DNA of 64,000 nucleotides from Enterococcus diestrammenae (GCF_009933255.1 NZ_MAEI01000053.1:1-64000); one strand, 5' to 3'. Counted from the stretch's first letter, positions 26,456-36,122 are shown. The notes: generated by a model not told the origin, from the sequence alone. Program-made: numbers and translations.

Positions 26456-26490
26456 CGAACAAATTTCGCCAACAAGCGAACATTTGTTTG
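26456..26490. promoter_or_regulatory. LexA operator(s) of lexA
   Basis: CGAACATTTGTTTG at 26477-26490 matches the Firmicute LexA box CGAACRNRYGTTYC at nearly all positions; a weaker half-match CGAACAAATTTCGC is at 26456-26469. The main box overlaps the -35 of the lexA promoter, giving autorepression. Confidence 0.85.
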
Positions 26491-26516
26491 ATTTCGCTTT
26501 TTACGTATGGTACACT
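26488..26516 (+). promoter_or_regulatory. lexA promoter
   Basis: TTGATT (26488-26493) and TACACT (26511-26516), 17-base spacer, 29 bases before the lexA start codon. Confidence 0.75.
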
Positions 26517-26544
26517 TAGCATAGTAAAGAAAGTAGGTGTAATC

Positions 26545-27168
26545 ATGGCGAAACGAACAGACTCCCGCCAAGAGGAGATCTTGCGCTTCATACATGAACG
26601 AGTCACAGAAAAAGGCTATCCCCCAACCGTACGAGAAATCGGTGAAGCTGTCCACCTGTCTTCCACTTCTACCGTCCATGGGCACCTTTCCCGACTCGAA
26701 AAAAAAGGACTACTCCAACGAGATCCAACTAAACCCCGAGCGATTGAATTAACGCAAGCTGGGTTGGACTTAATTGGCATCAAATCTGAAAATATGCCTG
26801 TGCTAGGTGTGGTCACTGCTGGTGAGCCAATCCTCGCCGTGGAAGAAGCTTCTGACTTTTTCCCCATTCCACCAAATTTGAGTAACGATATTGGTAGTTT
26901 GTTTATGTTGACTATTCGTGGTGAAAGCATGATCAATATCGGTATTTTAGATGGTGACCAAGTCATCGTACGACAACAACGGGATGCCCAAAATGGGGAT
27001 GTCGTCATTGCCATGACCGATGAAAATGAAGCTACTTGCAAACGATTTTTCCGTGAATCTGACCATGTCCGTTTACAACCTGAAAATGATTTTATGGATC
27101 CCATCATTTTGCCAAACGTGACGATTTTAGGCCAAGTAGTTGGTCTTTACCGCAGCCACGTTGGTTGA
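26545..27168 (+). CDS. lexA: SOS repressor LexA
   Basis: A 207-residue repressor. The N-terminal winged helix contains [20 protein letters not shown]. The autocleavage bond is Ala92-Gly93 (VTAGEP) and the catalytic dyad is Ser128 (RGESM) and Lys166. The ATG at 26545 follows AGGTG; an upstream extension of the frame lies over the operator and is not translated. RecA filaments trigger self-cleavage, derepressing SOS genes, of which at least two others lie in this window. Confidence 0.96.
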   Translation: MAKRTDSRQEEILRFIHERVTEKGYPPTVREIGEAVHLSSTSTVHGHLSRLEKKGLLQRDPTKPRAIELTQAGLDLIGIKSENMPVLGVVTAGEPILAVEEASDFFPIPPNLSNDIGSLFMLTIRGESMINIGILDGDQVIVRQQRDAQNGDVVIAMTDENEATCKRFFRESDHVRLQPENDFMDPIILPNVTILGQVVGLYRSHVG

Positions 27169-27175
27169 TTTCTAA

Positions 27176-27213
27176 GAGATCTTCAACTTTTTACTTGAAG
27201 ATTTCTTTTTTTA
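27176..27213 (+). terminator. terminator of lexA
   Basis: ATCTTCAA/TTGAAGAT stem followed by TTCTTTTTTT, separating lexA from the small SOS gene. Confidence 0.8.
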
Positions 27214-27214
27214 C

Positions 27215-27264
27215 TTTACAAACCGAACAAACATTCGTATAATAACTGTACAAACATTTGTTCG
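27215..27264 (+). promoter_or_regulatory. promoter with two LexA boxes, small SOS gene
   Basis: TTTACA (27215-27220) and TATAAT (27238-27243) are 17 bases apart. The spacer holds the LexA-like box CGAACAAACATTCG (27224-27237); a second, CAAACATTTGTTCG (27251-27264), covers the transcription start. Together they would repress the promoter tightly until SOS induction. Confidence 0.85.
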
Positions 27265-27288
27265 TATAACTTAGATGAGGTGAAGAAA

Positions 27289-27489
27289 ATGAATGGAATT
27301 CGAAATGTTGCTTTAGTGGGATTAGGATTAGTCATTAGCTATGTGGTGGTCACATATGGAGTCGAGCTGGCAGCCATGATTTTTGTTCCCCTCTTCTTCT
27401 TATGGTTTACCTTGTGGGATGATAAACAGATTCGCCAAGCCCAACGCCGTCAGAGTCGCCAATCTGTCAGCTATCCTAGTCACAAGTAA
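27289..27489 (+). CDS. SOS-controlled small membrane protein, unrecognised
   Basis: A 66-residue protein. Hydrophobic residues about 6-42 (VALVGLGLVISYVVVTYGV then MIFVPLFFLWFTLW) form one long or two short membrane helices; the remaining 24 residues are basic and Gln/Arg-rich and should stay in the cytoplasm if the N-terminus is out, or the reverse. No LysM domain. ATG 27289 has GAGGTGA five bases upstream. Two LexA boxes frame its promoter. SOS-induced small membrane proteins next to lexA (YneA in Bacillus, SosA in Staphylococcus) block division, so this is a candidate analogue, but sequence similarity to either is not evident. Confidence 0.75.
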   Translation: MNGIRNVALVGLGLVISYVVVTYGVELAAMIFVPLFFLWFTLWDDKQIRQAQRRQSRQSVSYPSHK

Positions 27490-27508
27490 ATTGATAAATA
27501 GAAACAGG

Positions 27509-27555
27509 AACAAATAGGAGCTGTTGCCAGTTAAAGGCAACAGCTCCTATTTGTT
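27509..27555 (+). terminator. perfect 20-base hairpin after the small SOS gene
   Basis: Arms 27509-27528 and 27536-27555 are exact complements with a seven-base loop. A T-rich tail follows. The rest of 27556-27777 shows no gene. Confidence 0.75.
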
Positions 27556-27777
27556 TGGCTATTATCAGATGAACTTGGTAAAATCGAAAAACAAAATGAG
27601 CACACTTCCGGAGATTTTCTCGGGTAGTGGCAAACTTTGTTTTAGTGAAATGTATGTGCTTTTGTATTTAAGACTAGCAGGCTCTTCTTTAAAGATCATG
27701 AAGTCATGTCCCGCGCACAACAACATGACAGAGAAATCGTGTTTTTTAAGTTTTAATCTATTCGTTTTCAAAGCAAT

Positions 27778-27816
27778 AAAAAAGGTACTGCAACCAAAAT
27801 TGTCAGTACCTTTTAT
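27778..27816 (-). terminator. terminator of apt
   Basis: AAAGGTACTG/CAGTACCTTTT arms with T run on the minus strand, overlapping the region of the apt stop. Confidence 0.8.
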
Positions 27817-27818
27817 CA

Positions 27819-28331
27819 TTAGTAATCCATCAAGGTTAAGATTTCGTAATTGGCAATTTTATCACGGCCATGCAAGTCTTTTAGCTCAATTAAGAAGGCA
27901 CAACCGACAACGATCCCCCCCAATTTTTCAACCAGGTCAATGGTCGCTTTAACGGTACCACCAGTAGCCAATAAATCATCACAAACCAAGACTCGTTGTC
28001 CCGGTTTGATGGCATCGGCATGTAAGGTCAAGGTATCTGTGCCATATTCCAACTCATAGGATACTGAGATGGTTTCTCGTGGCAACTTCCCTGGTTTGCG
28101 GACTGGCGCAAAGCCGACTCCTAATTCATACGCTACAGGACAGCCCACGATAAAACCTCGTGCTTCCGGGCCCACTACCATATCAATACTTTTTTCTGCT
28201 GCATAATCCACGATTTGCTTTGTGGCTTCCCGGTAGGCCTCGCCATTGGCCATGAGCGGGGAAATGTCGCGGAAGACAATCCCTTTTTGTGGGTAATCAG
28301 CAATGCTTGCGACATAATCTCTTAAATCCAT
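27819..28331 (-). CDS. apt: adenine phosphoribosyltransferase
   Basis: A 170-residue purine salvage enzyme making AMP from adenine and PRPP. The PRPP-binding motif [13 protein letters not shown] is at about 116-128, and FRDISPLM and GPEARGFI are family signatures. It follows recJ on the same strand at about 110 bases, the usual Firmicute order, so one transcript is likely. ATG 28331 has AGGAGGAAACA upstream. Confidence 0.95.
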   Translation of the reverse strand: MDLRDYVASIADYPQKGIVFRDISPLMANGEAYREATKQIVDYAAEKSIDMVVGPEARGFIVGCPVAYELGVGFAPVRKPGKLPRETISVSYELEYGTDTLTLHADAIKPGQRVLVCDDLLATGGTVKATIDLVEKLGGIVVGCAFLIELKDLHGRDKIANYEILTLMDY

Positions 28332-28443
28332 CTTGTTTCCTCCTATGATGTGTGAAAAACAGTCTTCGCTATAAGTTACTGTGTTTGAAAGTCATCTGAT
28401 GAATCCCTTTCTATAATCAAAGGAATCCTCCCTATCAGCAAAC

Positions 28444-30747
28444 CTAGCTCATCAACCAAGCCTTTAATGTGCCAGGATCTGACAACAATAAAAATTCTTC
28501 ACTTTTTATCTTTTTCAAGCGAGATGCATATAATTTGCTGGATTCCAATGCTTTTTTTTCAGCAGTGGGCTCTCGTTGCAAAACACCATCGCTTATTGTA
28601 ACAAATTTCAGATCAAAAAACACCTGAATCATGAAAATCAATAATTTTGGTGGTAAATGTAAATATCCCGCGATTTCTGGTAATTTGTTGCGAATATCTA
28701 AGCGGGGTTGTGCCGCAATTAGTTTAAAAAGACGAGCGTATTGCTCCCGGGTCCCAATCCCATCCAAATACGCATCATCATGCGCTTCTAAGACGAACAT
28801 CACCCGATTGATTTGTGCTTGCTGCAGGACCTCTTTGATCAAGGTAGGATCTTCTGGACAATCGAGAAATGCAATTTCCTGATAATTATCCGCAGTCAAG
28901 GTTTGCTGCAACTGCTCCGCTCCACGATAGCGATAAATGCTTTCGCCAAACTGACTATCTAACGACCGACTCAAACGATTGAAGGCCAACAACAAGGTTG
29001 CCTTTGTAGGATTAAAGAGCCGGACATTTTTTTTGCCTCGGAAATCAAATAACTGTAGGCCGGTGACTTGGAAATCCACTAGCTGCATCTGCGGTTTTTT
29101 GACCCCGTTCCATTCATTGATGGTAAACTCCCCTACCAAGGTGAAAGCCTCACCCTTAAACTCCTCGATTTCAGAGCCAAAGTCAAAGCCAATGACATCT
29201 AAAGCATCTGCTGATGAATCATCGACTACCGCCATCTTCAAGTGTTGCTGATTGGCACCTATTTGTCGTAAAACAGTCGTTCCTGTCGCTTTCAAAGCAA
29301 AGCGAGGTAAGGGATTATCCGTTCCAAATGGCGCTAACACAGCAAGGCTTTCAATAAACGGTAAGGTAATATCAGTGACTTTTACCTCACCATCAATAAG
29401 CAATTCCTCACCAGTCGTCAAATCTAGCTTCTGCTCATCGAGATAGTCAACCATGCGCTGTTTTAACTCAGCCAAATTTTCTTGAGGCAAACTCAACCCA
29501 ACCGCCGCATGGTGTCCACCAAAACTTGTAAATAAATCCCGCATGCCATCTAACATCTGGTAAAGATTCAAGGCTTCAATACTACGACCAGAGCCTTTAC
29601 AAATTCCATCTTCTTTAATCGTCAAAACAATGGCTGGCTTTCCGGTACTCCGAAGAATTCGTCCCGCTACGATCCCCAATACCCCCTCATGCCAATTGTG
29701 ACCAGCGACTAGGTGGATTGGACTATTGGGATCCAGCATCCCCATAGCTTCCTCAGTGATGGCTGCAACTAAAGCTTTGCGCTCTTCGTTGATCGTATTT
29801 AAACTACCGGCCAACTGGCGAGCTTCCTCTTCATCAAAAGTAGTCAGTAAAGTCACGGCCGGATTGGGATCTCCTAATCGACCAACGGCATTTAGACGAG
29901 GGCTGATTGCAAAACCGATCATCGTTTCATCGACATCGGTAATTTTACTTTGGGCTGCTCGAAACAGCTCTTGTAGACCGATGCGCTCCGTCTGTTTGAT
30001 CATTTGAAGACCAATCGATACCATGACGCGATTTTCATCGGTCAAAGAAACCATGTCTGCAATCGTTCCAATAGCTGCTAAATCCATAAACTCTAGTGGC
30101 ACCTCATCTAGTAAGGCACAAGCAACTTTGAACGCAACCCCGACGCCTGCCAAATCTCCAAACGGATACTGCCCTTTTGGATGGCGAGGATGAATAATGC
30201 CATACGCATTTGGTAATTCTGCTGGCAACTCGTGGTGGTCTGTGACGATGACATCCACCCCTTGGCTATTGGCAAAATCGATTGCTGCATGTCCGGAAAC
30301 ACCATTGTCTACCGTGACAATCAGCTGGATTCCGTTTTCAATTTGTTGGCGATAGACATCTAGATTAGGGCCATAGCCATCAGTGAAGCGATTCGGTAAG
30401 TAAACGGTAACGTCAGCCCCCATCAATTCTAGCGCTTCTTTCATCACCGTCGAACTGGTAATACCGTCCGCATCGTAATCACCATAGACTAAAATCCGTT
30501 CCCCATCTGCAATCGCTTGTTGGAGACGAACCACGACTTTATCCATGTCGTAAAATAAAAAAGGATCATAAAGATCAGTTAATTGTGGATTCAAAAAAAG
30601 TTCTAGCGCTTCCGGTTCCCGAATATTTCGCTGCCATAAAAGCTTAGCAATCGCTTCAGATAAGCCACGTTCCTGGATTAACTTACGAAACTCGTCAGTC
30701 AAGACGGGGCTCTCCGGAAACTTCCATTGATTTTTTGCCTGATGCAC
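28444..30747 (-). CDS. recJ: single-stranded-DNA exonuclease RecJ
   Basis: A 767-residue 5'-3' exonuclease for recombination and mismatch repair. The DHH-phosphoesterase motifs are VYGDYDADGIT, VTVDNG, VTDHHELPA and the late GSGRS near the DHHA1 domain; an OB-fold and a Firmicute-specific C-terminal extension follow. The GTG at 30747 is chosen because GGGAGTG precedes it; the TTG at 30762 would use no ribosome site. Upstream of apt. Confidence 0.95.
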   Translation of the reverse strand: MHQAKNQWKFPESPVLTDEFRKLIQERGLSEAIAKLLWQRNIREPEALELFLNPQLTDLYDPFLFYDMDKVVVRLQQAIADGERILVYGDYDADGITSSTVMKEALELMGADVTVYLPNRFTDGYGPNLDVYRQQIENGIQLIVTVDNGVSGHAAIDFANSQGVDVIVTDHHELPAELPNAYGIIHPRHPKGQYPFGDLAGVGVAFKVACALLDEVPLEFMDLAAIGTIADMVSLTDENRVMVSIGLQMIKQTERIGLQELFRAAQSKITDVDETMIGFAISPRLNAVGRLGDPNPAVTLLTTFDEEEARQLAGSLNTINEERKALVAAITEEAMGMLDPNSPIHLVAGHNWHEGVLGIVAGRILRSTGKPAIVLTIKEDGICKGSGRSIEALNLYQMLDGMRDLFTSFGGHHAAVGLSLPQENLAELKQRMVDYLDEQKLDLTTGEELLIDGEVKVTDITLPFIESLAVLAPFGTDNPLPRFALKATGTTVLRQIGANQQHLKMAVVDDSSADALDVIGFDFGSEIEEFKGEAFTLVGEFTINEWNGVKKPQMQLVDFQVTGLQLFDFRGKKNVRLFNPTKATLLLAFNRLSRSLDSQFGESIYRYRGAEQLQQTLTADNYQEIAFLDCPEDPTLIKEVLQQAQINRVMFVLEAHDDAYLDGIGTREQYARLFKLIAAQPRLDIRNKLPEIAGYLHLPPKLLIFMIQVFFDLKFVTISDGVLQREPTAEKKALESSKLYASRLKKIKSEEFLLLSDPGTLKAWLMS

Positions 30748-30841
30748 GAAAATCACTCCCAACTGTATGATTATAGCAAAGGCAAGAAAATCTGAAAAGA
30801 AACAAAGTGGAAAATCTTTGTTTGCTAGGTAAATTTAAGTA

Positions 30842-30920
30842 AAAACACAGGTTCATCAACTTTTACTAGTGCTTTTTGTCTAGAAGACGCAAGCAATAGT
30901 AGCTGATGAACCTGTGTTTA
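30842..30920 (-). terminator. long hairpin terminator of the SDR gene
   Basis: AAACACAGGTTCATCA pairs with TGATGAACCTGTGTTT across a 46-base loop containing a smaller hairpin. T run on the minus strand. Confidence 0.65.
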
Positions 30921-30944
30921 AGCCAGTTAGCCAAAAATTCCGGA

Positions 30945-31736
30945 TTATTTTTTATTGAAGAGACCACCCGCTAAGAAATCACCAATCTGAGGGAACAAGG
31001 TGTAAAAACGAGCAGCGACTTCCAGATAACCAGGAGCGTTGATTTCCCGCTTCGGCCGTTCCATACTACGAACGATTCGTTCTGCTAGTTTCACCGGATC
31101 AAGCACATGATTTCCCATGGCATCTAAATAATTGCCAGATGGATCCGCCTTGTCGAAAAATTCCGTAGCCACCGGTCCAGGATTGACGGTCGTCACCTGG
31201 ATACCAGCCGATTTTAATTCCAAACGTAAGGCATTGGAAAACCCTAAAACCGCAAATTTGGTTGCCGAGTAAATAGTTGATTTCGGCGTTGCCATCTTCC
31301 CAGCCATCGAAGCAACATTGATAATCTGTCCGGAACGATTTTGTGCCAACATGTCGATGACAATTCGCTGGGTAAGCACCATCATCCCTAATAAGTTCAC
31401 TTCAAACATTTTATAAACATCCGTCATCTGAAAGTCAACGAAATTTTCAAAAATACCAAATCCAGCATTGTTCACTAAAATATCGACTGGCCCTACCTCA
31501 TTGGCAACTTTATCTAAGAGGCTAGCAACACTAGTGGGATCAGCAATATCCAGTTGAAAAGCAAACGCTGGTTTCCCACTGAGCTGTGCGCAAGTTTCTT
31601 TTACTTGCCCAATGAGGTTGATGCGCCGGGCACAGGTGACGACGATGGCCCCTTTTTTGGCGGCAGCATAGCAAATCTGCTCCCCTAGGCCGGCTGAACC
31701 ACCTGTCACCAATACGACTTTATTCGTCAAATCCAT
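30945..31736 (-). CDS. short-chain dehydrogenase/reductase
   Basis: A 263-residue classical SDR. TGGSAGLG (about 11-18) binds NAD(P), NNAG and the catalytic Ser and YSATK Tyr-Lys pair are present, and the C-terminal segment (about 215-263) resembles the hydrophobic tail seen in YqjQ/DltE-type oxidoreductases. Substrate unknown. The start is ambiguous: ATG 31736 lacks a strong ribosome site, GTG 31745 has AGGA. It lies about 45 bases after rnz in the same direction, so they are cotranscribed, an order also seen in other Firmicutes. Confidence 0.88.
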   Translation of the reverse strand: MDLTNKVVLVTGGSAGLGEQICYAAAKKGAIVVTCARRINLIGQVKETCAQLSGKPAFAFQLDIADPTSVASLLDKVANEVGPVDILVNNAGFGIFENFVDFQMTDVYKMFEVNLLGMMVLTQRIVIDMLAQNRSGQIINVASMAGKMATPKSTIYSATKFAVLGFSNALRLELKSAGIQVTTVNPGPVATEFFDKADPSGNYLDAMGNHVLDPVKLAERIVRSMERPKREINAPGYLEVAARFYTLFPQIGDFLAGGLFNKK

Positions 31737-31781
31737 TGCTCTCACTCTTTTCCTGCATTTTTTTTGCTAAAATCAGCATCA

Positions 31782-32705
31782 TCAGCTGAAAGGAACGTCA
31801 ATAATGTCAAAATCTTTCACAATACGCGTATTCGCAAACACTTCTTGGGCTTCTTTTTCTAACTGCAATACATCTTTGGCTAAATAGCGAGCGGAAATAT
31901 GGGTTAACAACAGTTGGTTGACCCCCGCTTCTTTGGCCACGGCAGCTGCTTGTTGTGTCGTGGAATGAAAATAGGCTTTTGCCATCTTGGTTTCATCTTT
32001 ATTGAAGGTGCTTTCGTGAACCAACACATCGGCGTTTGCAGCCAGCCGCACCGAAGCTGGTGTATAACGAGTATCACCTAAAATCGTAACGACCCGTCCT
32101 TTGCGTTTTTCCCCAACGAAATCTCGCCCCTGAATCACCCGTCCGTCAGACAAAGTAACCGCTAATCCTTGTTTTAGCTTGCCATAAAGCGGGCCAGGCT
32201 TGATTCCTAGAGCTTGTAGTTTCGCTACTTGCAACTCTCCTTCATGATCGGCTTCAACAACCCGATAGCCGAAACTGTCGACACCATGATCCAATTTTTC
32301 ACAATAGACGCTAGCTTGTTGATCCTCAAAAACCAGCCCATCAGACACTTCATGATAGTGAATGGTATAAGACAAGCGGGTTTGGGAAATCCGTAAAGCC
32401 GTCTGGACAAACTCCCGCACACCTTTCGGACCATAAATCGCTAATGGTTCGGTTCCTCCTTGAAAGGAACGACTGGATAATAGCCCCGGTAGTCCAAAAA
32501 GATGATCACCGTGTAAATGGGTAATAAAAATCTTTTCAATTTTACGGGGACGAATATTGGTACGTAAAATCTGCATTTGCGTACCTTCCCCACAATCAAA
32601 TAACCAAATGCCATTACGCTCGTCTAATAGTTTTAAAGCAATACTGGTGACGTTGCGATGCTTCGCGGGCACCCCAGCACCAGTTCCTAAAAATTCGATT
32701 TCCAT
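31782..32705 (-). CDS. rnz: ribonuclease Z
   Basis: A 307-residue metallo-beta-lactamase-fold tRNA 3' processing endonuclease. The zinc motif HLHGDH is at about 63-68; further ligands are in [12 protein letters not shown] and ILGDTRYT, and HESTFN and HISARY are family signatures. It removes 3' trailers from pre-tRNAs that lack encoded CCA. ATG 32705. Likely cotranscribed with the SDR gene downstream. Confidence 0.95.
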   Translation of the reverse strand: MEIEFLGTGAGVPAKHRNVTSIALKLLDERNGIWLFDCGEGTQMQILRTNIRPRKIEKIFITHLHGDHLFGLPGLLSSRSFQGGTEPLAIYGPKGVREFVQTALRISQTRLSYTIHYHEVSDGLVFEDQQASVYCEKLDHGVDSFGYRVVEADHEGELQVAKLQALGIKPGPLYGKLKQGLAVTLSDGRVIQGRDFVGEKRKGRVVTILGDTRYTPASVRLAANADVLVHESTFNKDETKMAKAYFHSTTQQAAAVAKEAGVNQLLLTHISARYLAKDVLQLEKEAQEVFANTRIVKDFDIIDVPFS

Positions 32706-32853
32706 ATCTATTGTTACTCCTGACTTTCTGTGCTAAAGAGGGTTAGTCCCTGATTTCCATCACTTTCCCTGATATTTCAATGCGTGTCACGAGAAAATAC
32801 TTAGAAATAAGGACACACCATTTTTCCAGTATAGCATTATTAAAGGGGAAATG

Positions 32854-33450
32854 TCAGGCTTTTCCATTATCTGTTGAGTTTTGCGAGTCAGTCTCTTCAT
32901 CCGTGGCGTGCTGATCTTGCCACGCTTCTTGAGCTTTGCTTTTGGTATCTTCTTCCACTTGTTTCGCCTTGGCAATCTCAGCCTCTACCTCGTCATAATC
33001 AAAGCGGGAAATACCTCCCCGCAATTGATTGATGATGATTTCATTGATTGGACGATTGTCCTCTTCTTCAGCAATCAAAATCAACCCTGTTTGGCCAGCA
33101 CGAATATCACTGACCAGAAATTCAAAAATATTGCGGGCATTTTTGATTTCTTTCGCGTCTTGGGTCGCCCCAATCATACTGCCGCCAACCCAACCTAATA
33201 ACATCGTTAAAGGCCCCATTAAAATCCCTACCAACATGCCGATTAGACCACCAGTTGAGGTTTTATTGCTGCCGGTGAAATCGATGAAATCTTCCACTTT
33301 AAATTTGTGTTGGCCATCATCAGAATGGGTCACCACAGCCATTTGTTCCCCTCGTAGCTTTCCTTGAGCAACTAGTTGTTTCAACTGAGAAAATCCTTGA
33401 TACGCTTGTGATTCCACTTCAAAATTCATGACGATTACTCGTTTTGTCAT
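32854..33450 (-). CDS. DUF1269-like stress/membrane protein
   Basis: A 198-residue protein of the DUF1269 type. The N-terminal domain (about 1-60) starts MTKRVIVMNFEVESQAYQ; a glycine-rich hydrophobic segment (about 66-94, GGLIGMLVGILMGPLTMLLG) could be membrane-inserted; then a soluble domain and an acidic, Gln/Asp-rich tail. Function unknown; homologues are often stress-induced. The 5' leader contains a 13-base hairpin at 33477-33518. Good ribosome site before ATG 33450 (AGGAGGAATGCAGG). Confidence 0.8.
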   Translation of the reverse strand: MTKRVIVMNFEVESQAYQGFSQLKQLVAQGKLRGEQMAVVTHSDDGQHKFKVEDFIDFTGSNKTSTGGLIGMLVGILMGPLTMLLGWVGGSMIGATQDAKEIKNARNIFEFLVSDIRAGQTGLILIAEEEDNRPINEIIINQLRGGISRFDYDEVEAEIAKAKQVEEDTKSKAQEAWQDQHATDEETDSQNSTDNGKA

Positions 33451-33476
33451 CCTGCATTCCTCCTGTTTTAAAAACT

Positions 33477-33518
33477 AACTTGCTAAAATCTTCCTGTTAC
33501 TAGCATTTTAGCAAGTTT
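33477..33518 (-). promoter_or_regulatory. hairpin in the leader of the DUF1269-like gene
   Basis: AACTTGCTAAAAT/ATTTTAGCAAGTT, 13 perfect pairs with a 15-base loop, followed by AGTTTTT on the minus strand, 27 bases before the ATG. It could be a leader attenuator or a readthrough terminator. Confidence 0.5.
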
Positions 33519-33700
33519 TGGATCAGATTAAAAAGATTCCTACTCTGTAAATAAGAAAAGTTAGCAAAAATCAGGCTGGTCCAGGGGCTAAAGGTTTCCC
33601 TGAACAATTGCTTGAACCTGATTTGCCCTTGCCTACTTGTCTTTCGCTACTGTTCATCTCTAAATTTCAACGGCTCGTGAACCAGTAGCCTTCAAAAAAA

Positions 33701-33731
33701 GAACCTCCTACGATCAAAGTAGGAAGTTCAA
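33701..33731 (-). terminator. terminator of obgE
   Basis: GAACCTCCTAC/GTAGGAAGTTC stem with seven T on the minus strand. Confidence 0.8.
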
Positions 33732-33749
33732 TTTGAAAGTTACTAACAA

Positions 33750-35066
33750 TTACTCAACAAACTCAAATTCAAATTTGCCGATTCGGACGATATCACCGTC
33801 TTTGGCACCGCGGGCTCGCAACGCTTCATCCACGCCCATGCCTCGTAATTGACGAGCAAATCGCATCACCGTTTCATCATGATCGAAATTGGTCATTTGG
33901 AAGAGTTTTTCAATCTTCGGTCCGCTTAAGACCCAAGTCGCATCTGGTTCCCGGTCAATCGTAAATTCTGGTTCATCAGAAGTAAAGCCATAGAAAACAG
34001 CCTCTTCTTCTTTCGGTTCATCTTCATACAGCGGAAATTCTGGTGTCGTTTCCAGTAGATCAGCAGTCGCATTTAGGAGACTGTCCAAGCCTTTCCGAGT
34101 AACTGCAGAAATGCCAAAAATCGGAATATCCTCTGCAAATTCATCGGTTTTCTCTTTGGCTAGCTCGGCTTTAAAACGAGCAAGGTTTTCCTCAGCATCG
34201 GGCATATCCATCTTGTTGGCAACAATAATCTGTGGCCGTTCCAATAAACGTAAATTGTGTTCCCCTAGTTCTTTATTGATGGCAAGATAATCCTCATAAG
34301 GATCCCGACCTTCCATCCCACTCATATCGATGACATGCAAAATGACACGGGTTCGTTCAATATGACGCAAAAACTGCGTACCTAAACCAACACCTTGAGA
34401 GGCACCTTCGATCAACCCAGGTAAGTCAGCCACAACAAAACTGCGGTGATCGGTGGTTGATACCATTCCTAGATTGGGCACTAGAGTCGTAAAGTGGTAG
34501 GCTCCAATCTTAGGTCGGGCAGCAGAAATCACTGAAAGCAAGGTGGATTTCCCTACTGAAGGAAAGCCAACTAAACCGACATCTGCCAACACCTTCAACT
34601 CTAATTCAATGCGCCGTTCTTGTCCTGGTTCGCCATTTTCAGCAATTTCTGGTGCTGGGTTCCGCGGAGAAGCAAAGCGAATATTGCCGCGCCCGCCGCG
34701 ACCACCTTTTGCTACGACTAAGGTCTGGCCATTTTCGACCAAATCTCCTAACAAAACGCCCGTTTCAGCATCCCTCACAGTCGTCCCAGGTGGCACTTTA
34801 ACAAACGTATCCTCTGAACCCCGGCCATGCATACCTTTACTCATCCCATTTTCGCCAGCTTGCGCACGAAAATGTCGATTGTAGCGGAAATCCATCAAGG
34901 TCCGTAACCCTTCTTCAACCATTAAAACAACATCGCCACCGCGACCACCGTCACCACCGGCAGGACCGCCGTCTGGTACATATTTTTCCCGTCGGAAGGC
35001 TACCATGCCATCGCCGCCTTTTCCGGCTTTGACATCAATGGTTACCTGATCTAAAAACATGGACAT
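33750..35066 (-). CDS. obgE: Obg family GTPase
   Basis: A 438-residue essential GTPase of ribosome maturation. The glycine-rich Obg fold (about 1-158) is followed by the GTPase domain with GFPSVGKST (G1), DLPGLIEGA (G3) and NKMD (G4), and a C-terminal OCT domain (about 350-438, [12 protein letters not shown]). The ATG at 35066 is chosen from three nearby ATGs because GGAGGA is six bases upstream. Monocistronic. Confidence 0.96.
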   Translation of the reverse strand: MSMFLDQVTIDVKAGKGGDGMVAFRREKYVPDGGPAGGDGGRGGDVVLMVEEGLRTLMDFRYNRHFRAQAGENGMSKGMHGRGSEDTFVKVPPGTTVRDAETGVLLGDLVENGQTLVVAKGGRGGRGNIRFASPRNPAPEIAENGEPGQERRIELELKVLADVGLVGFPSVGKSTLLSVISAARPKIGAYHFTTLVPNLGMVSTTDHRSFVVADLPGLIEGASQGVGLGTQFLRHIERTRVILHVIDMSGMEGRDPYEDYLAINKELGEHNLRLLERPQIIVANKMDMPDAEENLARFKAELAKEKTDEFAEDIPIFGISAVTRKGLDSLLNATADLLETTPEFPLYEDEPKEEEAVFYGFTSDEPEFTIDREPDATWVLSGPKIEKLFQMTNFDHDETVMRFARQLRGMGVDEALRARGAKDGDIVRIGKFEFEFVE

Positions 35067-35242
35067 CATTTGTCCTCCATTTCTTTTCACAAAACTATAG
35101 CAAAACGTCTTTCTTATTGTAACGGTGAAAATAAGGTTTGTCCATTCCCAAGAAGGGGGTTAACACTTAAAAAAAGATTATTTTCACTTCATTTTCATGT
35201 TATTTTTGATTTTTAGGGCACGCTAAGCCAGCAAGACCCTTT

Positions 35243-35755
35243 TCACAAGGGCTTGTTATCCTGCTCAGCCGGCAATTGCTTTTGTAGTTTTTCTTCATCG
35301 GTTAGTTCCATATGGATGAAATTCACCAGACGATCCCAGCTTAGAGCTAGTTGTTGCTCCACTTCGGTAAACCCTGCAGTGTCGTAAGCACGAATAGCTC
35401 GTTGATTAAAATCCGCCACTCGTAACCAAATCTTTCCTCCATGTCGTAACTGACTTCGAGCGAAAGCCACCCCCAACGCTGTAAAAAGCGCTCCCTGATG
35501 TTTGCCACATTCTTCTGGTCGCATCCCCAGCCCTAACTCAAGACTCTGGCCGTTAATTTTATAACTAAAAATACCAAAATAGCGGCCCTCGCGATAAACA
35601 GCATAGAAATCTTCTCCACTAGTCGGATCTAGGATGGCAGTCAGGCATTCGCTGAAACTAGCTATAGGCGTATTGTAAAAATCATTGGGTTCAGCATAGG
35701 ACCAGCGCAGATATTCCTCGGCTTCCTGCTGATTCATCGGTTTAATCTGAAACAT
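35243..35755 (-). CDS. GNAT family N-acetyltransferase
   Basis: A 170-residue acetyltransferase of the GNAT fold. An early EEYLRWSYAEPNDFYN segment, the acetyl-CoA loop region around GLGMRPEECGKHQGALFTALG and VADFNQRAIRAYDTAGF support this. The segment WSYAEPYDFYN is typical of Firmicute RimJ/RimL-like paralogues of unknown substrate. The C-terminus is charged and Gln-rich. Monocistronic, with no clear terminator. Confidence 0.85.
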   Translation of the reverse strand: MFQIKPMNQQEAEEYLRWSYAEPNDFYNTPIASFSECLTAILDPTSGEDFYAVYREGRYFGIFSYKINGQSLELGLGMRPEECGKHQGALFTALGVAFARSQLRHGGKIWLRVADFNQRAIRAYDTAGFTEVEQQLALSWDRLVNFIHMELTDEEKLQKQLPAEQDNKPL

Positions 35756-35912
35756 TTTCTGTCTCCTTTGAAGTATTCTATTTTACTCACATTGTGTGGT
35801 AAAAGGCTGTTTATGGGAAGCAAACGCCCTCGATTAGGATACGCCTGTTTTACCATGCCATTTACTGCGATTCACAGTTTAGCACAAACCTTGGCTCCAG
35901 CTTTTTCTTCCA

Positions 35913-36122
35913 CTAATAGATAGTAGTTCCCCTTGGATTAAAAACGACACTACGACTAGCCACTTTGGGTGTGGCATCGTCTTCATCTACTTCCATAAAG
36001 ACTTCGGGAAGCGCCGTCATAAGCGTGAATAACTCTTTGGTCGTTGCTGATAATTTCTGATAAGACTCTTGATCTAAACCATCTTTCCCAGATTTTTCCT
36101 GTCTAAGCAATTTCTTGTAAAC
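35913..36122 (-). pseudogene. C-terminal remnant of an unknown protein
   Basis: A minus-strand frame of about 70 codons ends TPKVASRSVVFNPRGTTIY and has no convincing start or ribosome site (TTG 36110 only; stop codon just upstream). The sequence looks protein-like and acidic rather than random. It sits in a 500-base gap, so it may be the 3' end of a deleted gene. No family recognised. The rest of 35756-36223 shows nothing else. Confidence 0.35.

Noticed and set aside
27565..27819. Minus-strand open frame of 84 codons downstream of apt
   Set aside because: It starts within the apt terminator and has no ribosome site; composition is that of A/T-rich intergenic DNA.
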